Notes under the pieces: model-generated
Database searches by the model: none
What the model saw: the letters and a program-made list of their open reading frames with translations, nothing else
What the model was told of the DNA's origin: nothing
Source of the DNA: Flavobacteriaceae bacterium UBA1903
Lineage (GTDB): Bacteria > Bacteroidota > Bacteroidia > Flavobacteriales > Flavobacteriaceae
DNA: 64,000 bases
Assembly (NCBI GenBank): GCA_002337605.1
Contig: DDGL01000007.1
Coordinates: 62,001 to 126,000, forward strand
Direction: 5' to 3'
Shown here: piece by piece, positions 18,021 to 25,861 of the stretch
Layout: each line of letters begins with the position of its first letter
How positions within the stretch are numbered: position 1 is the first letter of the stretch
Made by a program: the position numbers and the translations under genes

Positions 18021-18049
18021 GTTTTCTGTATAATAATTATACAGAAAAC
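18021..18049. repeat. Perfect 12-bp inverted repeat between MscS and OmpA genes
   Basis: Bases 18021-18032 are the exact reverse complement of 18038-18049, with a 5-base loop. No T-run follows on either strand, so it is not a classical terminator, and it sits next to one (18051-18075) and within 140 bases upstream of the OmpA lipoprotein start. It could be an mRNA 5' structure or an operator. Confidence 0.6.
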
Positions 18050-18050
18050 A

Positions 18051-18075
18051 AAAAGACAGCCGTAAAGCTGTCTTT
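18051..18075 (-). terminator. Terminator of the third MscS gene
   Basis: A 9-bp stem (GACAGC core, 18051-18060 with 18067-18075) with a 6-base loop and a T-rich minus-strand tail lies 25 bases downstream of the stop at 18100. Confidence 0.8.
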
Positions 18076-18099
18076 CATTTATATTTAGGTAAGGAATTA

Positions 18100-19026
18100 T
18101 TATTCCTTTTTATCTGAGAGTACTGTGAGATTATTTTTACCGAAATCCAGCGTTCGAATAGGGAATGGGATGTTAATATCGGCATCATCAAAGTGTTTCT
18201 TAATTGTTTTAATGGCTGTATGTTGGTGCATAAAGTTTTCTTTTCCATTACTGCAGTCTGCCCAGAAGCGTACCAAGAAGTTAATGGAACTATCGCCAAA
18301 TTCAGTATAGAAAAACTCTATTTCTTCGTTGTTATCTTGTTTAAATGCTTCGCCAATAATTTTTACGGTCAAGTCTTCTACCATCTGCAGGTCACTTTCA
18401 TATCCTACTCCACATCCTACAATTATTCGGGAACGTTTATTAATAGTGTAATTGGTAAATGGATTGTCTACAAAAGTAGAATTAGGGATAATGGTTAAGT
18501 TGTTATCTGGGCGTTTTATTGTAACGTTTCTCAAGTTTATTTCAGTTACAAAACCTTTATCATCTGCGGTTTCAATCCAGTCTCCTATGCTTATTTTAGG
18601 TAAAAATGATAGTATAAACCCGGAAACTGTATTGCTCAAGGTTCCTTGTAAAGCTAAGCCTATCGCCAGACCAACAACACCCGCACCTGCAAGGACAGAG
18701 GTGAGTACCTTATTAAGGTCCATTACACCCAGTGCAACAAAGAATCCAATTAACAGAACTATCGCATAGGTAATTTGCCCTATAATTTGCTTGATAGATT
18801 CCTCTTTTACTTTTTTAAGCACAAGGCGCTTCATTACTCTCGAGGCACCCTTTGCCAGAAAATGAAAAAGAACTACCAGTAAAATAGCAAGGATAAAGTT
18901 CGGTAACTTTAAAATAATGGCGTCCAGCCAGCCAGCCAGTTTATCCCAAAGCCCTTCAATAGCATCTGAGGTATTAAAAGCAGCTTTGTCTATAGTTTCT
19001 TCGGTGTTTGAAGTAATGTCTTGCAT
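18100..19026 (-). CDS. MscS-family small-conductance mechanosensitive channel (third copy)
   Basis: The product has 308 residues: an N-terminal acidic amphipathic stretch, three membrane helices (about 38-60, 82-103 and 108-140), the pore helix (VLAGAGVVGLAIGLALQGTL), then SIGDWIETADDKGFVTEINLR and a C-terminal alpha/beta domain. It is close in length and plan to the channel at 13539 but clearly diverged. It is monocistronic, with terminators on both sides. Confidence 0.9.
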   Translation of the reverse strand: MQDITSNTEETIDKAAFNTSDAIEGLWDKLAGWLDAIILKLPNFILAILLVVLFHFLAKGASRVMKRLVLKKVKEESIKQIIGQITYAIVLLIGFFVALGVMDLNKVLTSVLAGAGVVGLAIGLALQGTLSNTVSGFILSFLPKISIGDWIETADDKGFVTEINLRNVTIKRPDNNLTIIPNSTFVDNPFTNYTINKRSRIIVGCGVGYESDLQMVEDLTVKIIGEAFKQDNNEEIEFFYTEFGDSSINFLVRFWADCSNGKENFMHQHTAIKTIKKHFDDADINIPFPIRTLDFGKNNLTVLSDKKE

Positions 19027-19071
19027 AAAGTATGAGGTGTTTTTGGTTTGGTTTGAAATATACTTAAAATG

Positions 19072-19115
19072 AAAACACCCTTGTAATAAGAAAATCTTAA
19101 AACAAGGGTGTTTTT
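19072..19115 (-). terminator. Terminator of the primary sigma factor gene
   Basis: A stem of about 12 bp (19072-19084 with 19103-19115) carries a T-run on the minus strand just after the stop at 19133. Confidence 0.85.
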
Positions 19116-19132
19116 AGAAGAATTACAAAAGC

Positions 19133-19999
19133 TTATCCTAGGTATTTCTTAAGAATATGACTTTTAGATTCTTTACGTAGTCTTCGAATCGCTTTTTCAC
19201 GAATTTGACGAACACGCTCTCTACTTAAATCAAACGTATCTCCAATTTCCTGCAGTGTCATTGCTGGCTGGTTAGACAAACCAAAGTTAAGTCGTACCAC
19301 ATCTGCTTCACGAGGAGCCAGGGTGTCCAACGCACGGTCTATCTCAATTTTAAGAGACTCGTGTATTAGAGACTTATCCGGATTTGGAGTTTCACCAGAA
19401 CTAATTACGTCGTATAAGTTGTTATCGTTTTCACCTTCCTGAAAAGGAGCATCCATAGATAAACTACGGTTTGCGTTTTTTAACGATTGCTTTACATTAG
19501 AAATAGTCATATCCAGTTCTTTCGCAATTTCTGCAGCAGAAGGCTTACGCTCATGAACCTGCTCTAAATGAATAGAGGCTTTTCTAATTTTATTAATATC
19601 ACCAATCTTGTTAAGTGGCAAACGTACTACCCTGGATTGTTCTGCAAGTGCCTGTAGAATAGATTGTCTAATCCACCATACTGCGTACGATATAAATTTG
19701 AAACCACGGGTTTCGTCAAAACGCTTGGCAGCTTTCACTAAACCAACGTTTCCTTCGTTAATAAGATCTGGTAGGCGCAATCCCTGGTTCTGGTATTGCT
19801 TTGCAACCGATATTACAAATCGTAGGTTAGATCGTGTCAACTTGTCTAATGCGCGTTGATCTCCGGCTCTAATTCGTTGTGCTAGCTCTACTTCCTCTTC
19901 TGCAGTAATCATATCTATCTTGCTCACATCTTGCAGATAGCTGTTTAACGACTTAGTTTCCCTGTTGGTAACCTGCTTTGTAATTTTGAGTTGTCTCAT
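19133..19999 (-). CDS. rpoD: Primary RNA polymerase sigma factor (sigma-70, RpoD/SigA)
   Basis: The product has 288 residues. It begins MRQLKITKQVTNRETKSLNSYLQ, which is typical of the Bacteroidota housekeeping sigma factor, and lacks region 1.1 and the long non-conserved insert of the E. coli protein. Region 1.2 (YLQDVSKIDMITAEEEVELA), region 2 (DLINEGNVGLVKAAKRFD, FISYAVWWIRQSI), region 3 (KPSAAEIAKELDM) and region 4 (TLQEIGDTFDLSRERVRQIRE) are all intact. It directs transcription from the TAnnTTTG-type promoters seen in the window. Confidence 0.95.
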   Translation of the reverse strand: MRQLKITKQVTNRETKSLNSYLQDVSKIDMITAEEEVELAQRIRAGDQRALDKLTRSNLRFVISVAKQYQNQGLRLPDLINEGNVGLVKAAKRFDETRGFKFISYAVWWIRQSILQALAEQSRVVRLPLNKIGDINKIRKASIHLEQVHERKPSAAEIAKELDMTISNVKQSLKNANRSLSMDAPFQEGENDNNLYDVISSGETPNPDKSLIHESLKIEIDRALDTLAPREADVVRLNFGLSNQPAMTLQEIGDTFDLSRERVRQIREKAIRRLRKESKSHILKKYLG

Positions 20000-20139
20000 A
20001 TATTTTGTAGGATTTTAATTTTTAATAACCCCCCATAGTAACACCTATATTTGACAAATCCAAATACTTAACACTATTTGTTAAAAAAAAGTGCATTTTT
20101 GTGCATTTTTACTACTTTAAGGCCAAATTTTAGATTGTT

Positions 20140-20343
20140 ATGAACCGTAAATTATTTATTTCAATGAGTTTGGTATTCGCTTTTATAACGACTACTATGG
20201 CTCAAATTCCGAGCGAATTGCCAAATCCGGACGATAATTCGCCCATAGATTTAACCAAAACGGCAGATATTCTTATATATATCGTTTTACCAGTAATAAT
20301 ATTGTTATTGTTGTTTTTACGGATGCGAAATAAAAAAAAATAA
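20140..20343 (+). CDS. Small secreted single-span membrane protein, unknown
   Basis: The product has 67 residues: a signal peptide (MNRKLFISMSLVFAFITTTMAQ), a short acidic, proline-rich linker (PSELPNPDDNSPIDL) and one strongly hydrophobic helix (about 42-60) ending in RMRNKKK. After signal cleavage about 46 residues remain, oriented with the positive tail inside. Similar small proteins occur in flavobacteria without known function. It lies only 8 bases before the M14 peptidase gene, so both are probably co-transcribed. Confidence 0.7.
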   Translation: MNRKLFISMSLVFAFITTTMAQIPSELPNPDDNSPIDLTKTADILIYIVLPVIILLLLFLRMRNKKK

Positions 20344-20351
20344 GTTACTAG

Positions 20352-22655
20352 ATGAAACATTTCATTTTTACCACATTCTTCATGGCACTATTTTTTCAGG
20401 CTTTGGGGCAATCTACCATATATTCTGAAGTAAACGTACCCTTGAGCTCTGTTGAAGAAATTCAACAGCTCGCCAGCAAAGGGTACGATATAGACCACTA
20501 CCAAGGAAGCTGGGAAGAAGGCATTCGCTTTTTCGTAACTCCTGCCGAATTACAATCCCTTCAGAACGAAGGGTACAATCTGGAAGTTACCATTCCCAAT
20601 TATAAAGAGTACTATACTCAAATGCAGCAAGCAGATAGAGCTGCAAATCCTAACCCCTCAAAATCTGAAGGCGTCGCAGATGGATTTGATTTAGGTACTA
20701 TGGGAGGCTTTTATACTTTTGATGAAGTAGTTGCTAAACTCGATGAAATGAAAACTAATTTTCCAAACCTTATTACGGCAAAAGAAAGTATTGGTATAAC
20801 CGAAGAAGGTAGGGATATCTGGATGGTCAAAATTAGTGATAATCCAGATATAGATGAGCCAGAACCCGCTGCACACTTTGATGCATTACATCATGCACGG
20901 GAGCCATTATCTATGGCAACAACTATAAACTATATGTTCTGGCTGCTGGAACATTATGAAACAGATGCTGCAATTAAATTCTTAGTAGACAATCGTGAAC
21001 TTTACTTCGTTCCCGTAGTAAATCCAGATGGATATGTGTACAACCAGACCACAGACCCTAATGGAGGAGGGCTATGGCGAAAAAACCGTGCTCCAACTAC
21101 TGTAGATTGTTTTGGAGTAGACTTAAACAGAAATTACGGTTTTGGCTATGCTACAGACAATAACTGCTCGAGCCCAGATCCATGCTCTAATGTTTATAGA
21201 GGGCCTCAGGCATTTTCAGAACCAGAAAGCCAGGCTATAAGAGATCTACTTGCCACAACGGGAGCTAATACGGCTTTTTCAACGCATTCTACCGCAGGTA
21301 CGTACTTAATGCCTTATGGTTTTGACACTTCTCCTCCGGCATTCGATATTTATTCAGAATGGGCTTCAGCTTTTTTGGATGAAAATGACTACAGTTATGG
21401 TGTAACGTTCCAGATGCTGGGCTATACTTCCTGCGGAACAACCAGAGATTATATGCATTCTGAAGCTATTTATGGCTGGACGCCAGAAATTGACGGAAAT
21501 GGATTCTGGCCACCAGAAAGTACTATTTTCGATTTAGTAGCAGAGAACATTCGTCCGTTTCTATTCCAGACTTACATAGCAGGTGCGTATCTCGATGTTC
21601 AATCGTATGATATTATTGGTCCTGTTGTGCCAGGAGGTAGTTTTGAATTGGCCGTTGAAATAAAAAATATAGGAGTAGGGGCAACCGCAAACAATGTAAG
21701 CGTTGTAGTGCAAACCGATAATACAGACGTAATTTCCCCCACGGCAAGTACATTTGGAACTATTTCTCCCAGGCAGAAAAAAGACAACATAGCTATCCCG
21801 TTTCAGTTTGAGTTAGAACCACAATTTGAGGGGGGTGCTTTTACCATAACTGTCACTACAATTCAGGACGGCATTCCTAATGAAACGTTAGAAATTCCGG
21901 TTTTTGTAGGGCAGAAGGAGGTTTTGTTTGAAGATGATGCCGAAAGTGGTGCATCCAATTGGACGGCCAGCGGAACAGGGATTGACTGGAGCATAAATAT
22001 GGATGACTCGTTTAGTGGTTCACAGTGCTTTGGTGATAGCAATAATGGCAATAGTGCAAACAATACAGAAAACTTTTTTCAGCTTACTGAAACGTTTAAT
22101 TTTGTGGGTGTAGAAGGACCTTTGGTACAGTATGCATACAAGCACTCACTTATTGGAAGTGATACTGCATCTTTCCAGGTTTCCATAAATAATGGGGCGA
22201 ACTGGTTTCCGTTACGCAGTTACCAACAAAACGAAGACTGGACGATTGCCTCAATCGATTTATCCGACTTATCCGGAGAAGAAGCAGTACAGTTTCGTTT
22301 CGCGATGGTTACTGATGGCGCAAGGCCTGGTGACGGATTTTATTTTGACGATTTTCAGGTATTAAACTATAATGGAGGTATTTTGGAAACCTCAGATATT
22401 GGTAATGATGCTGCAATTGTAGTGAGTCCTAATCCGTTTTCTGAAACAATCTCTATTCGACATAGTCCTTCGCAAAACTTTTCAGACGTGCAGTTGTTCG
22501 ATATTCAGGGAAAGGAATATGCAATACGCACGTCAAGAGATGCTACAGGGACCACTGTTACTAACGTAGCTGGGTTACAAACGGGGGTGTATTTTATAGT
22601 GCTGAAAAAGGTAACATCTGGTACAACTCTTATAAAAAGAGTCTTGAAAATATAA
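20352..22655 (+). CDS. Secreted M14 zinc carboxypeptidase with T9SS sorting domain
   Basis: The product has 767 residues. Order: signal peptide (to about 19), a propeptide-like region (to about 110), and an M14 catalytic domain with the zinc ligands in HHAREPLS (HxxE) and FSTHST, the substrate motif DLNRNYGFGY, and the catalytic Glu in WTPEID. Then come a CARDB-like beta domain (about 415-520), a MAM/jelly-roll-like domain (about 525-675) and a type A T9SS C-terminal domain (VSPNPFSETISIRHS ... GVYFIVLKK). It should be exported to the surface or medium and digest peptides. T9SS machinery is not in this window. Confidence 0.92.
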   Translation: MKHFIFTTFFMALFFQALGQSTIYSEVNVPLSSVEEIQQLASKGYDIDHYQGSWEEGIRFFVTPAELQSLQNEGYNLEVTIPNYKEYYTQMQQADRAANPNPSKSEGVADGFDLGTMGGFYTFDEVVAKLDEMKTNFPNLITAKESIGITEEGRDIWMVKISDNPDIDEPEPAAHFDALHHAREPLSMATTINYMFWLLEHYETDAAIKFLVDNRELYFVPVVNPDGYVYNQTTDPNGGGLWRKNRAPTTVDCFGVDLNRNYGFGYATDNNCSSPDPCSNVYRGPQAFSEPESQAIRDLLATTGANTAFSTHSTAGTYLMPYGFDTSPPAFDIYSEWASAFLDENDYSYGVTFQMLGYTSCGTTRDYMHSEAIYGWTPEIDGNGFWPPESTIFDLVAENIRPFLFQTYIAGAYLDVQSYDIIGPVVPGGSFELAVEIKNIGVGATANNVSVVVQTDNTDVISPTASTFGTISPRQKKDNIAIPFQFELEPQFEGGAFTITVTTIQDGIPNETLEIPVFVGQKEVLFEDDAESGASNWTASGTGIDWSINMDDSFSGSQCFGDSNNGNSANNTENFFQLTETFNFVGVEGPLVQYAYKHSLIGSDTASFQVSINNGANWFPLRSYQQNEDWTIASIDLSDLSGEEAVQFRFAMVTDGARPGDGFYFDDFQVLNYNGGILETSDIGNDAAIVVSPNPFSETISIRHSPSQNFSDVQLFDIQGKEYAIRTSRDATGTTVTNVAGLQTGVYFIVLKKVTSGTTLIKRVLKI

Positions 22656-22698
22656 TGTCTTTGGCGTAGTTTTTGAACCAGAATATAAAAAAATAACA

Positions 22699-23346
22699 AT
22701 GAAAACTTTTTTGTTTTGCTGCTTAGGGATCATAACCAGCCTGCCACTTTTTGCACAGCTGGATAAGAGCACCCCTAATTCTATAAAAATTGAAGCAACC
22801 GAGATCACTTCTGAAGACCCGAAAGGGATTACACTGCCAGCTTCAAAAAAGCCAAGCCTTACCGATGTTGACACCCCAAATAAATACACCAACTTAGGAA
22901 AAGAAACCCCTGAAGACTTTGACATTACAAAAGGAGACGGACTTAAAACCTACAACAGTGGGAGCACGCCAAAGGCTTTCGTAAAAGATAAAGCTGCTGC
23001 GGAAGGGCTTGGGAATGATCAGTTCTTAGGGGAAATACGGGTTGGAGCTGTCTATGTAAATGTAGCGTATCGTGATCATGAATTTGTAGATGGCGATCGC
23101 ATTCGGGTATTTTTAAATGGAGACGTAGTACGAGCAGATGTTACCCTCAATGGAAGTTTCGACGGTTTTGATGTCCCACTTCAAAAAGGCCCCAATAAAA
23201 TTGTATTTCAAGCTTTAAATCAAGGATCTTCTGGTCCAAACACTGCCGAACTACAGGTGTATGATGATAAAGGCCGTTTGGTTTCAGCCAAAGAATGGTT
23301 GTTGCTTACGGGCAAGAAAGCTACCATTGTTGTAATCCAGGAATAA
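22699..23346 (+). CDS. Conserved secreted protein, unknown function
   Basis: The product has 215 residues with a signal peptide (MKTFLFCCLGIITSLPLFAQ). Residues 20-105 are charged and disordered-looking, rich in K, T, P and D. Residues 110-215 form a beta-rich domain (YVNVAYRDHEFVDGDRIRVF, ADVTLNGSFDGFDVPLQKG, IVFQALNQGS) that resembles a beta-sandwich. There is no sorting domain. It follows the M14 gene by 43 bases on the same strand and may share its transcript. Confidence 0.75.
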   Translation: MKTFLFCCLGIITSLPLFAQLDKSTPNSIKIEATEITSEDPKGITLPASKKPSLTDVDTPNKYTNLGKETPEDFDITKGDGLKTYNSGSTPKAFVKDKAAAEGLGNDQFLGEIRVGAVYVNVAYRDHEFVDGDRIRVFLNGDVVRADVTLNGSFDGFDVPLQKGPNKIVFQALNQGSSGPNTAELQVYDDKGRLVSAKEWLLLTGKKATIVVIQE

Positions 23347-23396
23347 TTTTTTTAAAAATTAAAGAATGAAAATTTCATTTTGTTAAAAATGTAAAG

Positions 23397-23404
23397 TATA
23401 TTTG
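23397..23404 (+). promoter_or_regulatory. -7 promoter box TATATTTG before the membrane protein/XRE pair
   Basis: The box matches TAnnTTTG exactly. A TTTG stands upstream at 23379-23382, but the 14-base spacer is shorter than the usual 17-23, so only the -7 element is well supported. Confidence 0.5.
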
Positions 23405-23501
23405 TCATATAGGAAATTAAACTTTCCATAATGACAAATATTATTAACATTAAGTAATTATTATGAATTTAAAGCATGCGAAAGACTGTGAAAGAACAAA
23501 T

Positions 23502-23912
23502 ATGGAGAAGATACTTAGCTTTAAGCTTCCCAACTATTGGAAAAAGATAGGCTGGGGGATCTTCTTATTGAGTTTTAGTGTTCTTATTGCTACAAAATTT
23601 TTGGACGGAGATTTTCAAATCTTAAAAGATGCTTTAAAGCGTGTGTTATTGGTTGCGCTTTTTATAGTAGCCCTATCCAGAGAAAAGGTAGAGGATGAGC
23701 GTATACAGCAAATGAGAGCCAAAGCTTTTTCTGTTACTTTTTTAATGACGGCCGCTTATATCCTGTTACAGCCCATAGTTAACTTTATAGTGGATACTAT
23801 TTTGAATAGTGAGCAGCAAAATGTTTTTGAAGAACTGGGAGATTTTGTAATCCTTTGGTTTATGTTGATGGTGTACCTTATGTTTTTTCATATAGCAAAA
23901 AAGAATTCCTAA
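23502..23912 (+). CDS. Small integral membrane protein paired with an XRE regulator
   Basis: Started at the ATG at 23502 the product has 136 residues with four hydrophobic segments (about residues 13-30, 40-58, 72-92 and 108-128); an in-frame ATG at 23463 would add 13 polar residues. The segment KVEDERIQQMRAKAFS between helices resembles that of membrane proteins found next to small Cro/CI-type regulators. Its stop overlaps the next start (TAATG), so translation is coupled. It may be the membrane partner of the regulator, which is inference from arrangement. Confidence 0.75.
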   Translation: MEKILSFKLPNYWKKIGWGIFLLSFSVLIATKFLDGDFQILKDALKRVLLVALFIVALSREKVEDERIQQMRAKAFSVTFLMTAAYILLQPIVNFIVDTILNSEQQNVFEELGDFVILWFMLMVYLMFFHIAKKNS

Positions 23913-24112
23913 TGAAAAATACACTAAAAGTAGAGCGCGCCATACTTAATCTAACACAGGAAGAGCTGGCTGCCAAGATTGGAGTTTCCAGGCAAACTAT
24001 AAACTCCATTGAAGCAAACCGGTATGTTCCCTCCACAGTACTGGCGCTAAAGTTATCAGCAATCTTTAAAAAACCTGTTGACGATTTTTTTAGCCTGACC
24101 GAAGATGATTAG
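23912..24112 (+). CDS. XRE-family (Cro/CI-type) HTH transcriptional regulator
   Basis: The product has 66 residues and is just one HTH domain: the motif LTQEELAAKIGVSRQTINSIE (helices 2-3) spans about 14-34, followed by YVPSTVLALKLSAIFKKPVDDFF. It fits the YgzD/YozG-like group of short regulators. The start ATG at 23912 shares one base with the previous gene's stop. Its TAG stop overlaps the convergent pseudouridine synthase gene in TTAG (24109-24112). Confidence 0.92.
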   Translation: MKNTLKVERAILNLTQEELAAKIGVSRQTINSIEANRYVPSTVLALKLSAIFKKPVDDFFSLTEDD

Positions 24113-24732
24113 TGTGCTGGTTGAATAGGGAGTATAGCTCCAGGGTCCATGCCTACAATAGTTTCAGTGCCAATGCGAACTCTCACTAACCGAAGCGTAG
24201 GAAACCCAACAGCTGCAGTCATTTTGCGTACCTGTCTAAACTTGCCTTCCGTTACAGTAATTGAAACCCAAGAAGTAGGGCCGTGTCTGTCGTCTCTTAT
24301 TTTTTGTTTTGTGGCGGGCAGTTTTGGATTTAGCACTGCTTTTGCTTTACAGGGTTTTGTTTTGTAATCAGAACCGTTTACACGTATAAGAACTCCTTTC
24401 TCTAAGCTCGAAATAGCCTCTTCAGTAATAATACCGTCTACTTGGGCGTAATATTCTTTTTCTGTGGTACCTTTATTTATGCTATTGCTGAAGACTCCAT
24501 CTGTAGTTAAAAATAGCAAGCCTTCACTTTTTTCATCCAATCGGCCTACAGCCATAATTCCTTCTGGAAAATCTCCCAGCATTCCCAAAAACCTTTTGCG
24601 CTTGGCCTTACTGTCATTAGTTATAAACTGGCTTACATACCCGTAGGGCTTATAGATCTTGAAATAAAAATGAGGCGTTTCTTCCATAGGTGAAATCCAA
24701 TGTGCAAACCTAACAAATCTATTCTTTACCAT
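24109..24732 (-). CDS. RsuA/RluE-type pseudouridine synthase
   Basis: The product has 207 residues. The catalytic Asp is in GRLDEKSEGLLFLTTDG, and other family blocks are YKPYGYVSQF, KEYYAQVDG and KFRQVRKMTAAVGFPTLRLVR. There is no N-terminal S4 domain, which fits RluE/RluE-like enzymes acting on 23S rRNA. The precise rRNA or tRNA target is not readable. It is a single gene, divergent from the DUF1456 gene by 43 bases. Confidence 0.9.
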   Translation of the reverse strand: MVKNRFVRFAHWISPMEETPHFYFKIYKPYGYVSQFITNDSKAKRKRFLGMLGDFPEGIMAVGRLDEKSEGLLFLTTDGVFSNSINKGTTEKEYYAQVDGIITEEAISSLEKGVLIRVNGSDYKTKPCKAKAVLNPKLPATKQKIRDDRHGPTSWVSITVTEGKFRQVRKMTAAVGFPTLRLVRVRIGTETIVGMDPGAILPIQPAH

Positions 24733-24751
24733 GTATCACTAAAAATTACCG

Positions 24752-24759
24752 TATTTTTG
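24752..24759 (+). promoter_or_regulatory. -7 promoter box TATTTTTG for the DUF1456 gene
   Basis: It is an exact match to TAnnTTTG and lies 16 bases before the ATG at 24776. No good -33 TTG is found at the usual distance. Confidence 0.55.
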
Positions 24760-24775
24760 CTAAAAACCGAAATAC

Positions 24776-25021
24776 ATGGCACTTACCAATAATGATATTA
24801 TGAAAAAGCTTCGCGTAGCCCACAAATTAAGGGATGATGAAATCGTAGCCATTTGCAAGCTTGTAGATTTTAACGTAACCAAAAGCGAGATAAATGCCAT
24901 TTACCGGAATCCTGATCACGCTAAGTTTATGGAATGTGGAGATCAGTTTCTGCGTAATTTTTTAAACGGACTTATTGTACACTTGCGCGGTCCTATGCCT
25001 GAAAAACCTAAGAAAAAGTAA
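24776..25021 (+). CDS. DUF1456 (YehS-like) family protein, single-repeat form
   Basis: The product has 81 residues: NNDIMKKLRVAHKLRDDEIVAICK and VTKSEINAIYRNPDH correspond to one DUF1456 unit. E. coli YehS has two such units, so this is the half-length form. The C-terminus is basic (GPMPEKPKKK). Function is unknown. Confidence 0.85.
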   Translation: MALTNNDIMKKLRVAHKLRDDEIVAICKLVDFNVTKSEINAIYRNPDHAKFMECGDQFLRNFLNGLIVHLRGPMPEKPKKK

Positions 25022-25063
25022 TTGTAAGCGGTATTTTTATTTGCTTATAAAGAATTAAAATAT

Positions 25064-25110
25064 AAAACCACGAGCACAGGAATCAACAGTATTCTTGTGC
25101 TCGTGGTTTT
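25064..25110. terminator. Strong bidirectional terminator
   Basis: A stem of about 15 bp (AACCACGAGCAC core) with a loop of roughly 15 bases and U-rich tails on both sides separates the convergent DUF1456 and ExbD genes. Confidence 0.9.
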
Positions 25111-25134
25111 AATTTTAGGCTAACACAAAAAAAA

Positions 25135-25692
25135 CTATTCCACAGTAGCTTCCGGAACGATGAAAGGATATGCTTTATGTACTTCTTTAAGCTCTTCTTC
25201 GGAAAGTGCGTCTAGTTGCTTTCCAAATTTTTCAGTGGCGTATTTTGAACGTAATACTTTGTAGGCCTTGCTAAGCTCGTCTTGTACCGAAATAAAGGTA
25301 GCATAACTGGATAATCTATGACTACTCAATGAAATAACAGCTTTTGCGGGGTGGTCCGAATCGGTTTCAACTTTTGTTCCCTCGCAATATTCGCAATTCC
25401 CTTTTCCATTATTATCTAAAAACGATATAACACTGTTTTTTAATAATTTAAGTGATGTCACCTCATTGTCTACTAGAAGGTCTCCTTTTTCGTTGATTAA
25501 AATATGTAAAAGGTTTCTTTCATGAATGTCGGCATTACAATCCTGATCTGCTGGACAAGGAGTGGGAAGTTTTCTCACAATGCCCTTTTCCTGTGAAATA
25601 GTTGTGGCAACCAGGAAAAACAGTAATAATAAAAAAGCGATGTCTGCCATACTTCCGGCATTGATAGTGGATGGATTTCTTGAAGTTCTCAT
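25135..25692 (-). CDS. ExbD/TolR-family protein, orphan
   Basis: The product has 185 residues. The transmembrane helix with the essential Asp is SMADIAFLLLLFFLV (Asp17), followed by a periplasmic part. Two Cys pairs are present (PCPADQDC and CEYCEG). ExbD normally works with ExbB to energise TonB, but no exbB or tonB lies adjacent here. It is longer than E. coli ExbD (141 residues), with a charged C-terminal extension. Start MRTSRNPSTINAGSMADIAF is typical of Bacteroidota ExbD. It lies between convergent and divergent neighbours, so it is probably monocistronic. Confidence 0.88.
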   Translation of the reverse strand: MRTSRNPSTINAGSMADIAFLLLLFFLVATTISQEKGIVRKLPTPCPADQDCNADIHERNLLHILINEKGDLLVDNEVTSLKLLKNSVISFLDNNGKGNCEYCEGTKVETDSDHPAKAVISLSSHRLSSYATFISVQDELSKAYKVLRSKYATEKFGKQLDALSEEELKEVHKAYPFIVPEATVE

Positions 25693-25861
25693 ACATTGAA
25701 GGTTTTGATGAGGAAGGCTAACTTCAAAAAAAATGCCACTTTTAAGGCCCTATATTCGATTAGTTTTTAAAAAACGGGTATTTACTGGTCTTCATTTATA
25801 AATGCAGACGTTTGGTTACTTGGAATTCCTGTAAATTTATAACAGTTAAAATTTCAGTAGT

